Below are positions 48,070 to 57,127 of a stretch of DNA of 64,000 bases, piece after piece. Positions within the stretch are counted from its first letter, which is position 1. Each line of letters starts with the position of its first letter. This stretch comes from an uncultured OM182 clade bacterium (GTDB lineage: Bacteria; Pseudomonadota; Gammaproteobacteria; Pseudomonadales; Azotimanducaceae): assembly GCA_905182025.1 (NCBI GenBank), contig CAJJAA010000008.1:1-64000 (forward strand). The letters run 5' to 3'. Under the pieces are notes generated by a model. It had not been told where the DNA came from, did not search any database, and saw only the letters and a program-made list of their open reading frames with translations. Both the position numbers and the translations under genes were made by a program.

Positions 48070-49404
48070 TTAGGTGCGGCGCGACTTTTCGCGAGGAATG
48101 TTGTGTTTTTGCCGTTTCTGCCAAAGAGCTTTGCGACTGATGCCGAGTTTTTGTGACAGTTCGGTCTCCGTCATTTGATCTTGGTTTTCTTGGACAAATT
48201 TCAGAAAGTAGTCTTCTAACGAGAGTTCTTCTGGATTCTGCTCGTCAGTGGGTTCGATAAGTGACACGTCCAGCTCGATTGACAGTAAGTCTGGCGATAT
48301 CACCGGTTCTTCGCAGAGGATGACGGCTCTCTCTATTGCATTTTCTAACTCCCGTATATTGCCGGGCCAGTGATAGCTTTCGATGAGCCTGCGACTTTCC
48401 TCAGAGAAACTTAAGCAGGGTTTGCCCAATTTTTCGCAGTTCAGGCGAAGAAAGTGTTGTGATAGTTCCTCTAAGTCAGAACGTCGTTCTCTCAGAGGCG
48501 GTAAAGTAAGCTTGACGACATTGAGGCGGTAATAAAGATCTTCTCGAAAACCACCTGTCTTTGCCAACGACTTCAAGTCGCGATGGGTAGCGGCAACCAG
48601 TCTGACTTTGACTTTTATCGTCTCAACAGACCCTACTCGTCTGACTTCTCCTTCCTGTAAAACTCTCAGCAAGCGTGCTTGTGCCTCAAGAGGTAGTTCA
48701 CCAATTTCGTCAAGGAATAGAGTGCCGCCATCTGCAGCTTCTACCAATCCTAGCCGTCGAGATGTTGCGCCGGTAAAAGCGCCCTTCTCGTGACCGAATA
48801 GTTCAGATTCAATCAGCGAGTCTGGGATAGCGGCGCAATTTAGCGAGATCATGTTCGCTTTAGACTGTTTGCTTGATACGTGTATTGCCTTGGCAACGAG
48901 TTCCTTACCCGTGCCGGACTCACCTTGGATTAAAACGTTGGTGTCAGTCGGTGCAACCTTGGCGATTTGTTCAAACAGCGTCAGCATTGCCGCGCACTTG
49001 CCCAGCATGTTGGTTAGCGGGGCTGGTGATTGCTTGTCATCCGCTGTCTTGTCTTCGTCTGAGACGACCCTGCGGACGGTCGACAAAAGGTCATCGTAAT
49101 TAAATGGTTTCGCAATATAGTCAACAGCGCCGAGTTTCATCGCATCGACTGCCGAGGTGACACTCGCGTAGCTGGTCATGACAAGCACGGGGATATCCGG
49201 CGCCTGTTTTATAATATCCGTGCCGATAGCACCGGGCAGACGAAGGTCAGTAATGATGAGATCAAAGTTTGTAAGGTTGAACGCCGTCGCTTCCGCAACC
49301 GAACCTGCCTCGCTAACTTTATAACCTTGTTTGTGTAGGAATTTTCTAATGGAAGAGCGAATCACAACTTCGTCTTCGATGATCAGAATGTCTTTGGTGC
49401 CCAT
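48070..49404 (-). CDS. cbrB: Sigma-54-dependent response regulator CbrB
   Basis: The protein has 444 residues from ATG 49404 (GTG 49410 adds two). A receiver domain (LIIEDEVVIR, phosphorylated Asp in ITDLRLPG, Lys in DYIAKPF) precedes an AAA+ sigma-54 domain with GESGTGKELVAKAI and ESELFGHEKGAFTGA, and a C-terminal Fis-type HTH (ETELSQKLGISRKALWQKRQ). With CbrA it controls carbon/nitrogen balance in Pseudomonas, chiefly through CrcZ RNA. Next to cbrA and the CrcZ-like unit, which supports this naming. Confidence 0.9.
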   Translation of the reverse strand: MGTKDILIIEDEVVIRSSIRKFLHKQGYKVSEAGSVAEATAFNLTNFDLIITDLRLPGAIGTDIIKQAPDIPVLVMTSYASVTSAVDAMKLGAVDYIAKPFNYDDLLSTVRRVVSDEDKTADDKQSPAPLTNMLGKCAAMLTLFEQIAKVAPTDTNVLIQGESGTGKELVAKAIHVSSKQSKANMISLNCAAIPDSLIESELFGHEKGAFTGATSRRLGLVEAADGGTLFLDEIGELPLEAQARLLRVLQEGEVRRVGSVETIKVKVRLVAATHRDLKSLAKTGGFREDLYYRLNVVKLTLPPLRERRSDLEELSQHFLRLNCEKLGKPCLSFSEESRRLIESYHWPGNIRELENAIERAVILCEEPVISPDLLSIELDVSLIEPTDEQNPEELSLEDYFLKFVQENQDQMTETELSQKLGISRKALWQKRQKHNIPREKSRRT

Positions 49405-49435
49405 AGTCACACAGAGCTATCTACGTCGAATGAGA

Positions 49436-52399
49436 TCAACTAAGCACTGTTTTGCTCGTCGAAGTCAAATCGAATTCGGGTCGATCGTAGTGCGGTAGGG
49501 TGATTATGACCCGAGTACCTCGAATCGGTCCTGGAACAGCAGAAATTGAACCGTGATGTTCCTGCAGAATAGTCGTCACAATAGCTAACCCAAGGCCTGT
49601 TCCTTGGCCTGGATCTTTGGTGGTAAAAAAAGGATCGAACATGCGGCTGAGGTTTGCCGCTTCGATACCGTGACCTTCGTCTATGACCTCAATACATATG
49701 TGGTTGTCGATTACCTGACCGGTAACATCGACCGTGTCATGCGCTGTCGATGCGTCCCTCGCGTTGGAGAGAATGTTTATAAACACCTGCAATAGTCTTT
49801 GCCCATCACCTAAGGTGAAAAGCGTTGGTGGTAGATGGTTAACGAAAGTGATTTGCTTGTCATTAGTTGCCAGATTAAGCAGATTAATCGCTTCGTCGAT
49901 ACATTGGCTCAAAGCGACGGGCGTCGTTTGGGGCGCGCTGAATTTGCTGCCACTATGTGCAAAATTGACGAGGGATTTTAGAATCTCGGAAACTCGGTCT
50001 GTCTGATTCAAAATTTCTTCCGAGAGTTCGTGTAACTCCGGTTGCTCTGTTTCAATCTTCAAATTCTGGGCAAGACATGCAATGCCTGTAATGGGGTTGC
50101 CGATTTCGTGCGCGACGCCGGCGGCTAGTTGACCAATAGAGGCAAGTCTTTGATTATGAAGCAATTGTTGCTCGAGGATTTGTTCGTCGGTGATGTCTTC
50201 CAGCACGATAACCCGGTCACCGTTGTTACTATCTGCTGCAATGACTGATTTGTTTAGTGAAAGCAGGCGCGTCATACCTTCGGTGCTAAATTCGAGTTTG
50301 ATTTTTTCCTCTGAATCGGCCCGAGCAATTTCATTGATGATTTTGAACCACTGGGTCGGCAAGCTCGCGATGTTGTGGTCGACGATGATGTGGGCTGGAA
50401 TATTTGTTAGTTCTTCCATTGCGGCGTTCCACGTCAATACTCTGTCACTTTGATCAATAGAGCAGACTGCTGAGGGCAAATCTTGCAGAATCTGACGATG
50501 ATAACGACGCAGGTTGTCGAGTTCCGCGGCTAGCCCAGTCAGTTCTGAGCGGTAACCTTCAAATCGATTCTCCATGCTTTGGACGCTCTCCGAGACTACC
50601 GTGCCTGAATGGTCGAGCTGATAAGGTAGTGTGCGCGTAATAACGGAATGAGCGATTGTCTGACCAACCAAGCTAGAAAGGCCGGATTCCAGGTGATTTC
50701 GGATCCGAGTGAGAGCGAAGGCACGCCTCTCCTCCTGCTTGAAGCCTAGTTCCAACAAGGCTGCGCGGACTTCTCGACTTGCGGCGCCGAGACCAATCAT
50801 CTCGCCTAGGTTATTGCGAATCTCCGGAATAGACCTTGCGACGAGAACGCCTTGGTACGGTTTTACGCGGGAATTAGACATGCATTCCTCGGCGGCCTTT
50901 AATTCTTCGGATGTCGGTGTTGTTAGTAAAGATGCGGCAATGAACATGAAACTATTAGCGAGTAGCGAAATCAAGGCAGCGATATGCCAGACGTTTTGAT
51001 TGAGCTCAAAAGACAAGGGCGTATCGAATCGGGAGGCGTATACGATATCGCCTAAAAGCGGCAGCAGCAGCATGAGAAACCAAACAAAAAAACCTGCGGC
51101 CAAGCCCGACATTAAACCAATGCGATTGGCTGCGCGCCAATAAAACCCGCCAATAAGACCTGGCAAAAACTGAATTGTGGCGACGAATGTGATGAAGCCG
51201 ATACTCATCAGTGATTGTTCAGCGCCTAAATACTGATAGAGGCCGTACGCGGCCATAATGATGCTGGCGATTAAAATACGGCGCATGTTTAGGAGCAAGG
51301 CAACAAAGTCTCTGTCTTCGTTGGGTCTATAGAAAGGTAACAGCATGTGGTGAAGAGACATCGACGCCATCGCTAACGTGACGACGATCAGGACACCGCT
51401 AGTCGCAGCAAAACCGGTCAGAAAAGCAAGAATAGTAATGATCTCGCTGTTAATGGTAAGGCCAAGGCTGACAGCCGAAAATTCGGCGCTATGCGGGCTT
51501 GAAACGTAGTTTGCCGCCCAGAAGATAGGTGGGATGCAGAGGCTTAATATAAACATGTAGGCAGGGAAACCCCACCGGGACGCTGCCAGAAGCGACTCGT
51601 TGTCGTTTTCGGTCAGTAACAAGTGAAACATGTGTGGCATGACAAGTGCGGCTGCAAAGAACATGAGTAATAGCGAGCGAGAGCTGCCTTCATTCAAATC
51701 CGTGATCTGACGCTGCATTACGCTGGCTTGCGCTGAGCCAAGCCAGGTCGCCATTTCAGAGAAGCCGCCAAAGACGCTAAAGACGGCGTACAAAGCGATG
51801 GCCATGAAGGCGAGCAGTTTGAAAATCGACTCAAGCCCCATCGCGAAGATGAGTCCTTCATGCTTGTCTCGCGTTGATGCATGGCGTGCGCCGAACAAAA
51901 TGGCAAAAACCGTCATTGTCATACAAAAAATGATGGCCAGCCGGTCTTCACTAATATCTTGATTGAGAAGATGAACGGTGATCGATACTGCATGTATTTG
52001 CAATGCGATTAAGGGTAAAACGCTTAACAACATGAGTATGCTAATAATGCCGCCTACCCAGCTTGAGGGGTATCGAAAGGCGAATACATCCGCCAGCGAT
52101 CCAAGCTTATGCGCCAAAGATATGCGCGCAATGGGGAATAGCAGCAACGGAGCGAGTAAGAAGACCGCGCTGGATCCAATGAAATACAGAAGGTAATTAG
52201 ATCCAAACTGGGCAATTAGGGTGAACGAACCAAAAAAGGCGATCGCACCGGCAAACACACCGAGTGCTGCCACCCGGATAAACGGATGCTGGGTAATCGA
52301 TTTTGGCAGCCATCCTTTCTCAGTCGCGTACGCAGATCCAAACAACGTCAGTAGATAGATGAAGCTGATGGTAAATAGCTGTGCGAGTGAAAATGTCAC
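49436..52399 (-). CDS. cbrA: Sensor kinase CbrA with SSSF transporter domain
   Basis: The 987-residue hybrid starts with about 13 membrane segments of the sodium/solute symporter family (residues ~1-500), followed by a STAC-like linker, a PAS domain (residues ~640-740), HisKA with the phosphoacceptor His in GVAHEIGNPITGI, and HATPase (LQVFINILSNARDA; GTGLGLAIV). This architecture is that of CbrA, which senses and, in pseudomonads, transports histidine. GTG start overlaps the stop of the upstream small gene (GTGA). Confidence 0.93.
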   Translation of the reverse strand: MTFSLAQLFTISFIYLLTLFGSAYATEKGWLPKSITQHPFIRVAALGVFAGAIAFFGSFTLIAQFGSNYLLYFIGSSAVFLLAPLLLFPIARISLAHKLGSLADVFAFRYPSSWVGGIISILMLLSVLPLIALQIHAVSITVHLLNQDISEDRLAIIFCMTMTVFAILFGARHASTRDKHEGLIFAMGLESIFKLLAFMAIALYAVFSVFGGFSEMATWLGSAQASVMQRQITDLNEGSSRSLLLMFFAAALVMPHMFHLLLTENDNESLLAASRWGFPAYMFILSLCIPPIFWAANYVSSPHSAEFSAVSLGLTINSEIITILAFLTGFAATSGVLIVVTLAMASMSLHHMLLPFYRPNEDRDFVALLLNMRRILIASIIMAAYGLYQYLGAEQSLMSIGFITFVATIQFLPGLIGGFYWRAANRIGLMSGLAAGFFVWFLMLLLPLLGDIVYASRFDTPLSFELNQNVWHIAALISLLANSFMFIAASLLTTPTSEELKAAEECMSNSRVKPYQGVLVARSIPEIRNNLGEMIGLGAASREVRAALLELGFKQEERRAFALTRIRNHLESGLSSLVGQTIAHSVITRTLPYQLDHSGTVVSESVQSMENRFEGYRSELTGLAAELDNLRRYHRQILQDLPSAVCSIDQSDRVLTWNAAMEELTNIPAHIIVDHNIASLPTQWFKIINEIARADSEEKIKLEFSTEGMTRLLSLNKSVIAADSNNGDRVIVLEDITDEQILEQQLLHNQRLASIGQLAAGVAHEIGNPITGIACLAQNLKIETEQPELHELSEEILNQTDRVSEILKSLVNFAHSGSKFSAPQTTPVALSQCIDEAINLLNLATNDKQITFVNHLPPTLFTLGDGQRLLQVFINILSNARDASTAHDTVDVTGQVIDNHICIEVIDEGHGIEAANLSRMFDPFFTTKDPGQGTGLGLAIVTTILQEHHGSISAVPGPIRGTRVIITLPHYDRPEFDLTSTSKTVLS

Positions 52400-52695
52400 G
52401 GCATTTCTCGAGGGCTAGTAGCCGCGCTATGCGCATTGCCGGTTGTGTTATCTGGCGCGTAACTTGTGTTGGAACCGGCCCGATTGGCTGTTGAATGGCC
52501 CGTTGCGTTGTTCGTCGTAAACGTCGCTGTATTGCGGCGTAGCGATAGTCTAAGCGTCAGAATGATCAGGGCGAACCATATGGCGTAATTGAGAGTAAAC
52601 ATAATGACACCGGAGCGCGAAGACCATTGGCCGACGTCGGCAATAAACACAAAAAAACCGAAAATGAGAAATATCAGACACTTTTCAAGAATCAC
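52396..52695 (-). CDS. CbrX-like small membrane protein
   Basis: This 99-residue protein with a GTG start and a 4-bp overlap with cbrA has two membrane helices (CLIFLIFGFFVFIADV; YAIWFALIILTLRLS) and a Thr/Asn/Ala/Ser-rich tail of about 45 residues. Pseudomonads carry a small gene, cbrX, overlapping cbrA and needed for coupled translation; position, size and overlap match. The tail is unusual and similarity to CbrX could not be tested. Confidence 0.65.
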   Translation of the reverse strand: MILEKCLIFLIFGFFVFIADVGQWSSRSGVIMFTLNYAIWFALIILTLRLSLRRNTATFTTNNATGHSTANRAGSNTSYAPDNTTGNAHSAATSPREMP

Positions 52696-52839
52696 AGTCG
52701 TACCTGCTGTTAGCTAGTCTAATTATTGGAACCCTATTTAAGACACTTTTTGGGCACCCATTTGTGAGTCTGTCTAAGACGCCAATGGTACCGAGCGTTA
52801 TGGTGTAAATGAAAAATGTTGCCAAAGACCGAGTTTAGT

Positions 52840-53742
52840 CTATTTCAGCACATCCTCGTCCGATAGATTTGTGATGCTTTGAGACAGATTCTTCGGCACC
52901 TGCCCAATATCCCAATTTAGGATGCTAAGAGCAAGAACCTCACTGTAGTCAACGGAGTCGATCACCTTTTGGCCCAGAGCCTTTAAGGCGAGCCTTAGCA
53001 GTCTGATGGGGTCTTCATTACTAATGGGTCTCGCCATCGCTTGTTTGCTCAACTTAAAGCCGTCTTTGCCAAGGATGACAGGCAGATGGGCGTAAACGGG
53101 CTGCGGTAAGTCTAAACATTGATTGAGAAAAATCTGTCTCGGTGTGGAGTCCAAAAGATCGCTGCCTCGAACAATGTGCGTGATGTTTTGATAGGCATCA
53201 TCAACAACGACTGCAAGCTGATAGGCGAATAAATTGTCTTTGCGCCGAATGATAAAGTCGCCAACCTGATGTTGTAGGTTCCACGTCTTGGTTCCAAGTA
53301 TTCTATCTTCAAAACTGACTTCACAGGTCTCGACTCGGAGTCTGGTCGATGTCGGCAACCCAGCCGAAGTTTCTGCATGCGCTGCGTCGCGGCAGGTGCC
53401 CGGGTAAATGCTGGGCGTCTTATTGCGACTGCAGCGGCATTGAAAGGTTAGTTTACGGTCCTTTAGTCTTGCTAGTGCTGCAGCGTAGGCATCGAGTCTG
53501 GTACTTTGAAATAGAACCGATCCATCCCAGGCCAATTCAAAATCTTTGAGCTGTTTGAGAATGGTTTCCGGCGCGCTGGGGCTTTCTCTTGGTGGGTCTA
53601 GGTCTTCAATTCGAATCAACCACTGGCCGTTCTGTGACCGTGCATCAAGAAAACTTGCGAGCGCGGCGACGAGCGAGCCGAAATGGAGGGGTCCGGAGGG
53701 GGAGGGAGCGAACCGCCCGATATAGTGATATTCTGAATTCAC
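52840..53742 (-). CDS. gluQ: Glutamyl-Q tRNA(Asp) synthetase
   Basis: This 300-residue paralogue of glutamyl-tRNA synthetase lacks the anticodon-binding domain. The N-terminal GRFAPSPSGPLHFGSLVAAL contains the HIGH-like motif, four Cys/Tyr positions of the zinc site start at FQCRCSRN, and KLSKQ is the KMSKS-like loop. It glutamylates queuosine in tRNA-Asp. It sits between dksA and cbrA, the usual dksA-gluQ pairing. Confidence 0.95.
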   Translation of the reverse strand: MNSEYHYIGRFAPSPSGPLHFGSLVAALASFLDARSQNGQWLIRIEDLDPPRESPSAPETILKQLKDFELAWDGSVLFQSTRLDAYAAALARLKDRKLTFQCRCSRNKTPSIYPGTCRDAAHAETSAGLPTSTRLRVETCEVSFEDRILGTKTWNLQHQVGDFIIRRKDNLFAYQLAVVVDDAYQNITHIVRGSDLLDSTPRQIFLNQCLDLPQPVYAHLPVILGKDGFKLSKQAMARPISNEDPIRLLRLALKALGQKVIDSVDYSEVLALSILNWDIGQVPKNLSQSITNLSDEDVLK

Positions 53743-53856
53743 TCGTGAGCGGTCCTGTTTAGTTATACAGATGCTAGAAGCTAGCAGCCCCTTCGCTTGT
53801 AATGGTTCTACATAGCAATTTTAGAGCCGTTCAACGCTGTGAACCAAATTACACGA

Positions 53857-54930
53857 CTAGCCGTGAGTTTGCTTCTCTTTGATTTCTGAGAGCATCTTGC
53901 AGTCGATACATTGGGTGGCCGTTGGGCGGGCCTCCAATCGTTGTAGACCAATCTCGATGCCGCAAGAATCACAAAAGCCGTATTCATCTTGATCAATAAG
54001 ATCTAGCGTACTATCAATTTTCTTGATCAAACGCCGCTCTCTGTCTCGAGTACGTAGCTCAATACTGAACTCTTCTTCCTGCGTCGCTCTATCTGCTGGA
54101 TCGGGGTCATTGGTTGCTTGATCCTGCATGTTCTTTACAGTTCGGTCCACTTCCTCCATCAGCTGTCGCTTTGCTTTTAACAACATCTGGCGGAAGAAAT
54201 CTCTGTGTTCCTCCGTCATGTATTCGTCGACGAATTTCTTCTTCGACTTAGTCTTCGCTTTAGGCGTCGGTTTTGGTTGCTGTTTTAACTTAGCCTTAAC
54301 CCTAGGGACAGGTTTTACGGGCGCCTTGGGTTGCTTCGCTGCGGCTGATTTTTTAGTTGCAGCTGCTTTTACCTTGGGCTTTGCCGCTGCTTTTTCTTTT
54401 GGCTTTGCGCTGGCTTTAGTGGTCTTGGAGGGTGTTTTAGAAACTGCTGTCACCTTCGTATTTGCCTTTACCTTAGATGTAGATTGGGTGGACTTGCTTT
54501 TTGCGATGACTTTTTTAGCCTTCGCAGGTGTTTTTACCGCTGCTTTCTTAACTGCTTTGGCTTTTGGCTTTGCTGCAGCCTTTGGTTTAGCTGCTTTAAT
54601 TTTGCTCTTTGCTGCAGCCTTTGTTGGTGCCTTTTTCGGTGCTTTTTTTAGTGCCTTCGCAGGTGCTTTTACAGATGCTTTGGCTTTTGCCTTACTTGTC
54701 GATTTGGGTTTTGCTTTCGCTACAGATTTGGGCTTCGCTTTTGTTTTAGGCGTCGCCTTTACCTTTGACACGGCTTTTACCTTGGCCTTTGTCTTCACTT
54801 TAGGCTTAGGCTTAGCTTTAGCCTTTGTCTTCACGTTAGGCTTAGCTTTTGGCTTCACCGTTGCTTTGGCTTTACTCTTTTTGGGTGCTTTAAACTTTGT
54901 CGCTGGCGTCTTTTTTTGTTTTGCTGCCAT
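53857..54930 (-). CDS. dksA: DksA with histone H1-like N-terminal extension
   Basis: The C-terminal ~124 residues are a normal DksA: coiled-coil with the DPADRA tip (DxxDxA), and a four-Cys zinc finger (CDSCG ... CIDC). It binds RNA polymerase in the secondary channel for the ppGpp response. The N-terminal ~233 residues are almost only Lys, Ala, Pro, Thr and Val in KPKA/KAKA repeats, like histone H1 or AlgP. ATG 54930 follows GGAAGG; an upstream frame to 54996 lacks support. E. coli DksA is 151 residues, so the protein is more than twice as long. The extension probably binds DNA or RNA. Confidence 0.92.
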   Translation of the reverse strand: MAAKQKKTPATKFKAPKKSKAKATVKPKAKPNVKTKAKAKPKPKVKTKAKVKAVSKVKATPKTKAKPKSVAKAKPKSTSKAKAKASVKAPAKALKKAPKKAPTKAAAKSKIKAAKPKAAAKPKAKAVKKAAVKTPAKAKKVIAKSKSTQSTSKVKANTKVTAVSKTPSKTTKASAKPKEKAAAKPKVKAAATKKSAAAKQPKAPVKPVPRVKAKLKQQPKPTPKAKTKSKKKFVDEYMTEEHRDFFRQMLLKAKRQLMEEVDRTVKNMQDQATNDPDPADRATQEEEFSIELRTRDRERRLIKKIDSTLDLIDQDEYGFCDSCGIEIGLQRLEARPTATQCIDCKMLSEIKEKQTHG

Positions 54931-55121
54931 AATGCCTTCCAGTTTGGTTATCTTAAAAAGCCGTTCAAAATCGAGCTGCGCACCATACCAGACCAAGTGC
55001 CAATCTCCAAGTATCTCATCATAAAAAACTTTTGCTCATTTGGAGATAAATATCTGTCTTTTAGTGGGATATGTCTCTATGTTCTACCGCATTCTCGATA
55101 ATGATTTGGAGTTCGAAGGGC

Positions 55122-56288
55122 GTGGCGTTGAAATACGCGGATAGATTAGATGAAATTCAACCCTTTAGGGTGATGAAACTATTAGCAAGGGCTAACGAGC
55201 TGCAGGCGCTTGGACGGCCCATTGTGCACATGGAGGTTGGTGAGCCAGATTTTCCCACCCCCCAAGCAATAGTGGAGGCGGGTAAAAATGCTATTTCTGA
55301 CGGTCGCACGAAATATACGCCGGCCGAGGGTATCCCTGAATTGCGTCGCGCAATCTCGACTTTTTATCATGCACAGTACAATGCGGACGTTCCCGCAGAA
55401 CGCATTTTTATCACGGCAGGCGGTTCGGGTGCATTGCTGATGGCAATCGCACTAACGATGAATGTGGGCGAAGGTTTGCTCATGAGTGATCCTGGTTATC
55501 CGTGTAATCGACATTTTTTAACGACGCTGGGTGCTCATGCTCAACTTGTGCCCGTCACTGCTGATACAGGCTATCAACTCAATCGATCGCTGGTTGCTAA
55601 CAGTTGGCAGAGTAATAGTCGGGGCGTTCTGCTGGCCTCGCCATCAAACCCCACAGGGAGTGTCATCTGTGAAGCGGATATGGCGGATATTGTAGATGAA
55701 GTGATGACGCGACAAGGGCACCTGATCGTGGATGAGATCTATCATGGGCTTGATTACTCTGATGAAAAATTGCGATCGGCAGTTGAGTTCAGTGATCAAT
55801 GTATTGTCGTTAATAGCTTTTCTAAATACTTCGGCATGACTGGCTGGCGGCTTGGTTGGATGGTCGTGCCGGAATCTGCCATAAGCGGTGTTGAGAAACT
55901 TGCCCAGAATCTATTTATCTGCCCTTCAAGTATTGCTCAGTATGCTGCGCTCGCAGCGTTTAGCGAAGAGGCAAGGAGTGAAATGGACCGTAACAGGTCA
56001 GCTTTCAAACAACGTAGAGACTATTTGTTAAGGGAATTGAAAGCATTGGGCTTTGGTATACCCGTTGAGCCCTCTGGGGCATTTTACATCTATGCTCAAT
56101 TACCCGAGGGTTGCGGCAACAGTGAAGCGTTCTGTCATGATTTGTTGGAACGGCATAGTGTCGCAGTGACACCGGGGACAGACTTTGGGTATTTTGATGC
56201 AGACCGCTATGTCAGGTTTAGTTACGCGCAGGATATTGATCTTTTGCGTCAGGGCATAAAGCAACTTAAGCAGGCATTAACAACTTGA
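55122..56288 (+). CDS. Class I/II PLP aminotransferase
   Basis: This fold-type I aminotransferase has about 388 residues: RYxxxxG-type region TKYTPAEGIPELRRAI, EVGEPDFPTP near the N-terminus, SPSNPTGSVI, and the PLP lysine in VNSFSKYFGMTGWRLGW. The substrate is not evident. Start is uncertain: GTG 55122 or TTG 55128, the latter six bases after GAAGGG; the frame extends to 55071 without family similarity. Divergent from dksA, as in Pseudomonas. Confidence 0.88.
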   Translation: MALKYADRLDEIQPFRVMKLLARANELQALGRPIVHMEVGEPDFPTPQAIVEAGKNAISDGRTKYTPAEGIPELRRAISTFYHAQYNADVPAERIFITAGGSGALLMAIALTMNVGEGLLMSDPGYPCNRHFLTTLGAHAQLVPVTADTGYQLNRSLVANSWQSNSRGVLLASPSNPTGSVICEADMADIVDEVMTRQGHLIVDEIYHGLDYSDEKLRSAVEFSDQCIVVNSFSKYFGMTGWRLGWMVVPESAISGVEKLAQNLFICPSSIAQYAALAAFSEEARSEMDRNRSAFKQRRDYLLRELKALGFGIPVEPSGAFYIYAQLPEGCGNSEAFCHDLLERHSVAVTPGTDFGYFDADRYVRFSYAQDIDLLRQGIKQLKQALTT

Positions 56289-56401
56289 TTAGTTGAAGAT
56301 GCGTCATGGTGTCGATGCAGCGGCTCAATTGCATCTATTCAAATAATTTGGTTTTAGAACAGCAACTTTCATTTTTTGTAGTAACTTAGTTTGGCCTTCT
56401 T

Positions 56402-57127
56402 ATGAAATATTTCCCCGCGCTTTCATCCGGCCTATTGGTTAAGCGTTATAAAAGGTTTCTAGCGGATATAGAATCACCCGCTGGGGAATTCATGACGATT
56501 CATTGTCCCAATACGGGCTCAATGAAAAACTGTACTGAACCCAATAGCGAGGTTTGGTATTCGACGTCCGCTAATCTAAAACGAAAGTATGCCCATACTT
56601 GGGAGTTAACTAGAAACGCGAAGGGACACTACATTGGTATTCATTCCGCAAAGGCTAACCAAATAGTGCTAGAGGCGATTCAAGCCAACAAGGTGCCCGA
56701 GTTGCAGGGTTATGCTGATACGCGTACAGAGGTTAAGTACGGAAACGAAAACAGCCGCATAGATTTGTTGTTAACGGGCAATCGTTCGAAAGACGCAAAG
56801 GACTGCTACGTCGAAGTAAAAAGCGTGACGTTGCTCGAACAGTCGGGTCGCGGCTATTTCCCCGATGCGGTCAGTACTCGGGGTACAAAACATTTGCGAG
56901 AGCTTATCGACGTTGTGGCCAACGGCGACAGAGCCGTTTTGTTTTTCTGTGTACAACATTCAGGCATCACATCGGTAGAACCTGCCGTTCATATTGACCC
57001 GGAGTACGCGAGCACAATCAGGATGGCTGTCGACGCCGGCGTAGAGGTACTTGCCTACAAATGCCGTATGTCGCCAAAATCGATTTCTATTTCCAAACCG
57101 GTTCCCTTTCGGTTACCTGAGTCATGA
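56402..57127 (+). CDS. sfsA: SfsA family protein
   Basis: This 241-residue protein has the SfsA family motifs LVKRYKRFLADIE, HCPNTGSMKNC, and the nuclease-like core SRIDLLL...CYVEVKSVTL...FPDAVSTRGTKHLREL (PD-(D/E)xK-like). It is named for effects on sugar fermentation in E. coli; its molecular function is unsettled and may be nucleic-acid related. Overlaps hmuU by four bases. Confidence 0.92.
   Translation: MKYFPALSSGLLVKRYKRFLADIESPAGEFMTIHCPNTGSMKNCTEPNSEVWYSTSANLKRKYAHTWELTRNAKGHYIGIHSAKANQIVLEAIQANKVPELQGYADTRTEVKYGNENSRIDLLLTGNRSKDAKDCYVEVKSVTLLEQSGRGYFPDAVSTRGTKHLRELIDVVANGDRAVLFFCVQHSGITSVEPAVHIDPEYASTIRMAVDAGVEVLAYKCRMSPKSISISKPVPFRLPES

Noticed and set aside
54128-55024. 298-codon frame antisense to dksA
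   Set aside because: It arises because Lys/Ala/Pro codons give no stops on the opposite strand; the sense strand has a clear DksA with ribosome binding site.
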